Shown here: piece after piece, positions 60,455-64,000 of the stretch | How the letters are laid out: every line of letters begins with the position of its first letter | How positions within the stretch are numbered: the stretch's first letter is position 1 | Assembly: GCF_015351765.1 (NCBI RefSeq) | Contig: NZ_JADKQA010000001.1 | Coordinates: 566,394-630,393 of the forward strand | Length of the DNA stretch: 64,000 bases | Direction of reading: 5' to 3' | Source: Clostridium vitabionis | GTDB lineage: Bacteria; Bacillota; Clostridia; Lachnospirales; Lachnospiraceae | Position numbers and translations under genes: made by a program | Notes under the pieces: model-generated | Database searches by the model: none | Seen by the model: only the letters and a program-made list of their open reading frames with translations | What the model was told of the DNA's origin: nothing

Positions 60455-61984
60455 ATGCAAATGGAGAGAAGGATGAAAAAATTCAGGAACTGGCTGCGCC
60501 GGGCTTTTGCGGCGGCACTCTCGCTTGCTGTATTTTCAGCCACCCTCACGGGAACGGCCTTCCCTGCGGAGGCCGCAGTCACCTCGAAGGGGACGGCCAG
60601 GGTGGACACCTCAGTCAGCAAGCCCGCTGTGGAGTCGGAGGGGGCGGTGCTCTATGACGCGACGGACGGCATTTTTCTCTATGAGAAGAACGCGGACACC
60701 CAGTTCTACCCGGCGAGCATCACCAAGGTGATGACGGCGCTTCTCGCCGCGGAGAACCTGGATATGGACGATACCGTGACCTTCTCGGCGAACGCGGTGG
60801 ACAGCGTGGAATCCGGCGGAACGACACTCGGCATCACGGCGGGCGACACGTTTAAGGTCAGCGACCTGATGTACGGCCTCTGGCTCCATTCGGCGAATGA
60901 GGTGGCCAATGGCCTTGCCGAGAAGATCTCCGGGAGTATTTCCGCCTTTTGTACGAAAATGAACACGAGGGCGAAGCAGCTCGGCGCGACCCACACGAAT
61001 TTCGCAAATCCGAACGGGCTCAACAATTCCGCCCACAAGACAACGCCGCACGACATGGCGCTGATCACAGCGGCGGCTTTTGAAAATGAGACGGTCCGGA
61101 CGGTGGCGAAGACCCTGCACTACACGTTCCCCGCAGGGCAGAGCTCAGGCGCTTACAGCATGACGATGGGACACAAGATGCTGAACCCGTCCAGCGAGTA
61201 TTATTACCAGGGCTTTATCGGCGGAAAGACCGGCTATACCTCGAAGGCGCTGAATACGCTGGTTTCGGTGGCAGAGCGGAACGGCATCCGTCTCGTGGCG
61301 GTCGTCATGAAGAGCAACTGGAAGCATTACAGCGACTCCAAAGCGCTCTTTGATTATGGCTTCGCTGCGGTGAAGTCCAGCTCACGGGCATACCGTCTCG
61401 CAAGCACGACGTATTCTACCCTCGGCTCGTCAACCGCCTCCGGGAGCGCGTCCGGAAAATCCGGGACTTCCGCCGGCCCATCTGCCTCCGGGAGCGCGGG
61501 TTCCGCCCCGGGTTCCACCGGCTCGTCCCGGGGAACGGTCAGCCCGGGCAGCACATCCGGCAATTCCTCCGCAGAGGGGCCGGGGAGCAGCCAATCGGTG
61601 GGAAGCCAGAGTCCGGGCGGGATGTCCCCGTCGTCCCTTGCGCCGGCGCAGGCGGCGCTCACCGGAACCTGGGTATCCGTGGGAAGCCGCTGGCGTTTTC
61701 AGAAGCAGGACGGATCCTATGCCGCCTCCGGCATCTACGAGATCAAGGGAGAGTGCTACGGCTTCGGCGCGGATACCTACATGCTTTCCGGCTGGCAGGA
61801 GCTTGGTGGAAAATGGTACTATTTCAGCATTTCCACCGGGGCATTGCGGAGAAGCGCCTGGATCCCCAGCGCGGTGAGCGCAAAGCGCTGGTATTACCTC
61901 GGGGCTGACGGTGCCATGCTGACGGACACGGTCACGCCGGATGGCTACCGCGTCGACGGAAACGGGGCCTGGGAGGAATCCTGA
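60455..61984 (+). CDS. D-alanyl-D-alanine carboxypeptidase with C-terminal wall-binding repeats
   Basis: Secreted penicillin-binding protein (class DacF/DacA), 509 residues from 60455. A signal peptide (AAALSLAVFSATLTGTAFPA) ends near Ala-Glu-Ala. Active-site motifs are PASITKVM (SxxK), HSANEVA (SxN) and GGKTGYTS (KTG). A long Ser/Gly/Pro linker (about residues 325-400) leads to C-terminal motifs GWQELGGKWYYF, RWYYLGADGAMLTD and GYRVDGNGAWEE, which resemble choline/cell-wall-binding repeats. Starts at 60455, 60461 and 60473 are all possible; none has a well-spaced ribosome site. It trims D-Ala from stem peptides. Confidence 0.92.
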   Translation: MQMERRMKKFRNWLRRAFAAALSLAVFSATLTGTAFPAEAAVTSKGTARVDTSVSKPAVESEGAVLYDATDGIFLYEKNADTQFYPASITKVMTALLAAENLDMDDTVTFSANAVDSVESGGTTLGITAGDTFKVSDLMYGLWLHSANEVANGLAEKISGSISAFCTKMNTRAKQLGATHTNFANPNGLNNSAHKTTPHDMALITAAAFENETVRTVAKTLHYTFPAGQSSGAYSMTMGHKMLNPSSEYYYQGFIGGKTGYTSKALNTLVSVAERNGIRLVAVVMKSNWKHYSDSKALFDYGFAAVKSSSRAYRLASTTYSTLGSSTASGSASGKSGTSAGPSASGSAGSAPGSTGSSRGTVSPGSTSGNSSAEGPGSSQSVGSQSPGGMSPSSLAPAQAALTGTWVSVGSRWRFQKQDGSYAASGIYEIKGECYGFGADTYMLSGWQELGGKWYYFSISTGALRRSAWIPSAVSAKRWYYLGADGAMLTDTVTPDGYRVDGNGAWEES

Positions 61985-62053
61985 GCAGCTATCCGCTGAT
62001 CGTCCCGGCTTTTTGCAGGACAGGATCATGTCCTGCGCCGTATGTGCTGCACA

Positions 62054-62099
62054 GTAACCGCCCCGGACAGAAATCTTCTGCCCGGGGCGGTTACTTTTT
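62054..62099 (+). terminator. Intrinsic terminator after dacF-like gene
   Basis: GTAACCGCCCCGG (62054-62066) and its exact complement (62082-62094), 13 bp, followed by TTTTT. Confidence 0.93.
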
Positions 62100-62126
62100 G
62101 CTTTTATGTCCTGATTGTGCTATCAT
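62098..62126 (+). promoter_or_regulatory. Sigma-A-type promoter for valS
   Basis: TTGCTT at 62098-62103 and TATCAT at 62121-62126, 17-base spacer, just after the terminator. The leader to valS is only about 45 bases, too short for a T-box. Confidence 0.65.
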
Positions 62127-62171
62127 AAATTGCATATTACCGCGATGAAGCGCACAGGGAGACACCAATCT

Positions 62172-64000
62172 ATGAAAGAACTGGAGAAAACATATAATCC
62201 TGCCGAGATTGAAGACCGGCTGTACGAGAAGTGGCTGAAAGGCAAGTATTTCCATGCGGAGGTGGATAAGCGGAAGAAACCGTTCACCATCGTGATGCCG
62301 CCGCCGAATATCACCGGCAAACTGCACATGGGGCACGCACTCGACAATACGATGCAGGACATCCTGATCCGCTATAAGCGCATGCAGGGGTATTCCGCCC
62401 TCTGGCAGCCGGGCACCGACCACGCCGCGATCGCGACCGAGGTCAAGGTGACCAACAAGCTGAGGGAGGAGGGCATTGACAAGAACAAGCTCGGCCGCGA
62501 GGGCTTCCTCAAGAAGTGCTGGGAGTGGAGAGACGAGTACGGCACGGAGATTGTAAGCCAGCTGCATAAGCTCGGCGTCTCCGCGGACTGGGACCGCGAG
62601 CGGTTCACGATGGATGAGGGCTGCTCCGAGGCCGTGAAGGAGGTTTTCATCCGCCTCTACGAGAAGGGCTATATTTACAAGGGATCCAAGATCATCAACT
62701 GGTGCCCGACCTGCCAGACCTCCATCTCCGACGCGGAGGTGGAATACGAGGATCAGGACGGCTTCTTCTGGCATATCAATTATCCGATTGTCGGGGAGCC
62801 GGGAAAATATGTGGAGATCGCCACAACCCGCCCGGAGACCATGCTCGGCGATACCGCCGTTGCCGTGAACCCGGACGATGAGCGCTACAAGGATCTCGTC
62901 GGGAAGATGTTAAAGCTCCCGCTGACAGACCGCGAGATCCCGGTGATCGCCGATTCCTACGTCGACAAGGAGTTCGGGACCGGCTGCGTGAAGATTACGC
63001 CGGCGCATGACCCCAACGACTTTGAGGTGGGCCTGCGCCATAACCTCGAGCAGATCAACATGCTGACCGACGACGCGAAGATCTGCATCCCCGGAAAATA
63101 TTACGGCATGGACCGCTACGAGGCCAGGAAGGCCATGGTGGAGGACCTGAAGGCCCAGGGGCTTCTCGTCAAGGTTGTCCCGCACAGCCACAGCGTCGGC
63201 ACCCACGACCGCTGCCACACGACCGTTGAGCCGATGGTGAAGCCGCAGTGGTTTGTCCGCATGCACGAGATGGCTCAGCCGGCGATCGCCGCCCTCAAGA
63301 ACGGCGACCTGAAGTTCGTTCCGGAGAGCTACGGCAAGACCTACCTGCACTGGCTCGAGAACATCAGGGACTGGTGCATTTCCCGGAAGCTCTGGTGGGG
63401 ACATCGGATTCCGGCCTACTACTGCGAGGACTGCGGGGAAATGGTGGTCGCCAGGGAAATGCCGAAGGTGTGCCCGAAGTGCGGCGGCACCCATTTCACC
63501 CAGGATGAGGAGACGCTGGATACCTGGTTCTCCTCCGCCCTCTGGCCGTTCTCGACCCTTGGCTGGCCGAAGAAGACCCCGGAGCTGGAGTATTTCTATC
63601 CGACAGACGTCCTGGTTACCGGATACGACATCATTTTCTTCTGGGTCATCCGGATGGTCTTCTCGGGCATCGAGCAGACCGGAAAATGCCCGTTCAATAC
63701 GGTGCTCATCCACGGCCTTGTCCGCGACGAGCAGGGGCGGAAGATGAGCAAGTCGCTCGGCAACGGCATTGACCCGATTGAGGTGATTGACAAGTACGGC
63801 GCCGATGCGCTCCGGATGATGCTGATGACGGGAAATGCGCCCGGCAACGACATGCGCTTCTACTGGAAGAAGGTCGAGGCAAGCCGGAATTTCGCGAACA
63901 AGATCTGGAACGCTTCCCGCTTCATCATGATGAATCTGGAGAAGTCGGACGGCGCGGATGTCCGCCTCGAGGATCTCACGCCGGCAGACCGCTGGATCCT
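62172..64000 (+). CDS. valS: Valine--tRNA ligase, 5' part (runs off window)
   Basis: Class Ia synthetase; about 609 codons are present and the frame stays open to the last base, so the 3' third is missing. [20 protein letters not shown] opens the family N terminus; [17 protein letters not shown] is the HIGH motif; the editing domain has [17 protein letters not shown]; zinc-type Cys pairs occur in WCPTCQ and EDCGEM...VCPKCGG; and [14 protein letters not shown] is the KMSKS loop. A GGGAGA site lies 12 bases before the ATG, a little far. No T-box is seen. Confidence 0.97.
   Translation, partial: MKELEKTYNPAEIEDRLYEKWLKGKYFHAEVDKRKKPFTIVMPPPNITGKLHMGHALDNTMQDILIRYKRMQGYSALWQPGTDHAAIATEVKVTNKLREEGIDKNKLGREGFLKKCWEWRDEYGTEIVSQLHKLGVSADWDRERFTMDEGCSEAVKEVFIRLYEKGYIYKGSKIINWCPTCQTSISDAEVEYEDQDGFFWHINYPIVGEPGKYVEIATTRPETMLGDTAVAVNPDDERYKDLVGKMLKLPLTDREIPVIADSYVDKEFGTGCVKITPAHDPNDFEVGLRHNLEQINMLTDDAKICIPGKYYGMDRYEARKAMVEDLKAQGLLVKVVPHSHSVGTHDRCHTTVEPMVKPQWFVRMHEMAQPAIAALKNGDLKFVPESYGKTYLHWLENIRDWCISRKLWWGHRIPAYYCEDCGEMVVAREMPKVCPKCGGTHFTQDEETLDTWFSSALWPFSTLGWPKKTPELEYFYPTDVLVTGYDIIFFWVIRMVFSGIEQTGKCPFNTVLIHGLVRDEQGRKMSKSLGNGIDPIEVIDKYGADALRMMLMTGNAPGNDMRFYWKKVEASRNFANKIWNASRFIMMNLEKSDGADVRLEDLTPADRWI

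Noticed and set aside
61985-62171. T-box leader before valS
   Set aside because: The region is a plain terminator followed by a promoter and a 45-base leader. There is no specifier loop or conserved T-box sequence; only a short ACCGCG is seen.
1-64000. CRISPR array, tRNA, rRNA or prophage
   Set aside because: No regularly spaced repeats, no tRNA cloverleaf or rRNA segment and no phage structural or integrase gene were recognised.

Overview
The window is a GC-rich chromosomal segment from a Gram-positive anaerobe of the class Clostridia, most likely the family Lachnospiraceae. The evidence is PolC beside Pol I, a Firmicutes order of pyrH-frr-uppS-cdsA-dxr-rseP-ispG-polC, ValS, RNase III-SMC-FtsY, an FtsZ that starts at TTG with a typical ...IPDFLKNKK tail, pta-ackA, a TAXI-type TRAP transporter, and strong sigma-A-like promoters. 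No rRNA, tRNA, prophage or CRISPR array was seen. Genus assignment is not possible from the sequence alone.

Layout. 1-2171 is the only accessory stretch. It holds a minus-strand array of very small, overlapping genes built on a 605-bp tandem duplication, placed behind a frameshifted, 5'-truncated gene end that resembles the C-terminal domain of a polymorphic toxin. This array abuts a decayed IS256-type element with recognisable terminal inverted repeats. 2370-9457 carries a HAD phosphatase, an orphan zinc-finger anti-sigma-like protein, polA-coaE-walJ, and an ACT protein with its UPF0210 partner; tmcAL converges on it from the other strand. 11150-14821 is a TAXI receptor / DUF1850 / fused TRAP permease operon. 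15050-17275 is pta-ackA. 17485-24456 is rpmF, plsX-acpP, rnc-smc-ftsY, followed by a CLC transporter. 25867-36767 is the translation-recycling / isoprenoid / phospholipid / polC operon. 36897-38666 has a YbaK-type deacylase and an M20 hydrolase.

38894-48266 is a cell-envelope and division region: two tandem SH3-NlpC/P60 peptidoglycan hydrolases, a small Cys-rich membrane protein, mraY, murD, ftsW, divIB and ftsZ. 48347-64000 holds an SseB-like protein, a divergent CoaX on the minus strand, prfC, yqeY, a PepV-like dipeptidase, a zinc-ribbon/FHA protein, nrdR, a YqeG phosphatase, efp, an N-acetylmuramoyl-alanine amidase, argS with an abutting PHP phosphoesterase, a D,D-carboxypeptidase and the 5' part of valS, which runs off the window.

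The most noteworthy items are the coupled micro-gene array at the left edge (two of its members are under 50 codons), a CoaX homologue altered at several signature residues, a CLC protein with fluoride-exporter-like motifs, a 37-bp tandem hairpin repeat before polA, dispersed repeats shared by two intergenic regions, and low-complexity or repeat insertions in several housekeeping proteins (RNase III, Pol I, PolC).
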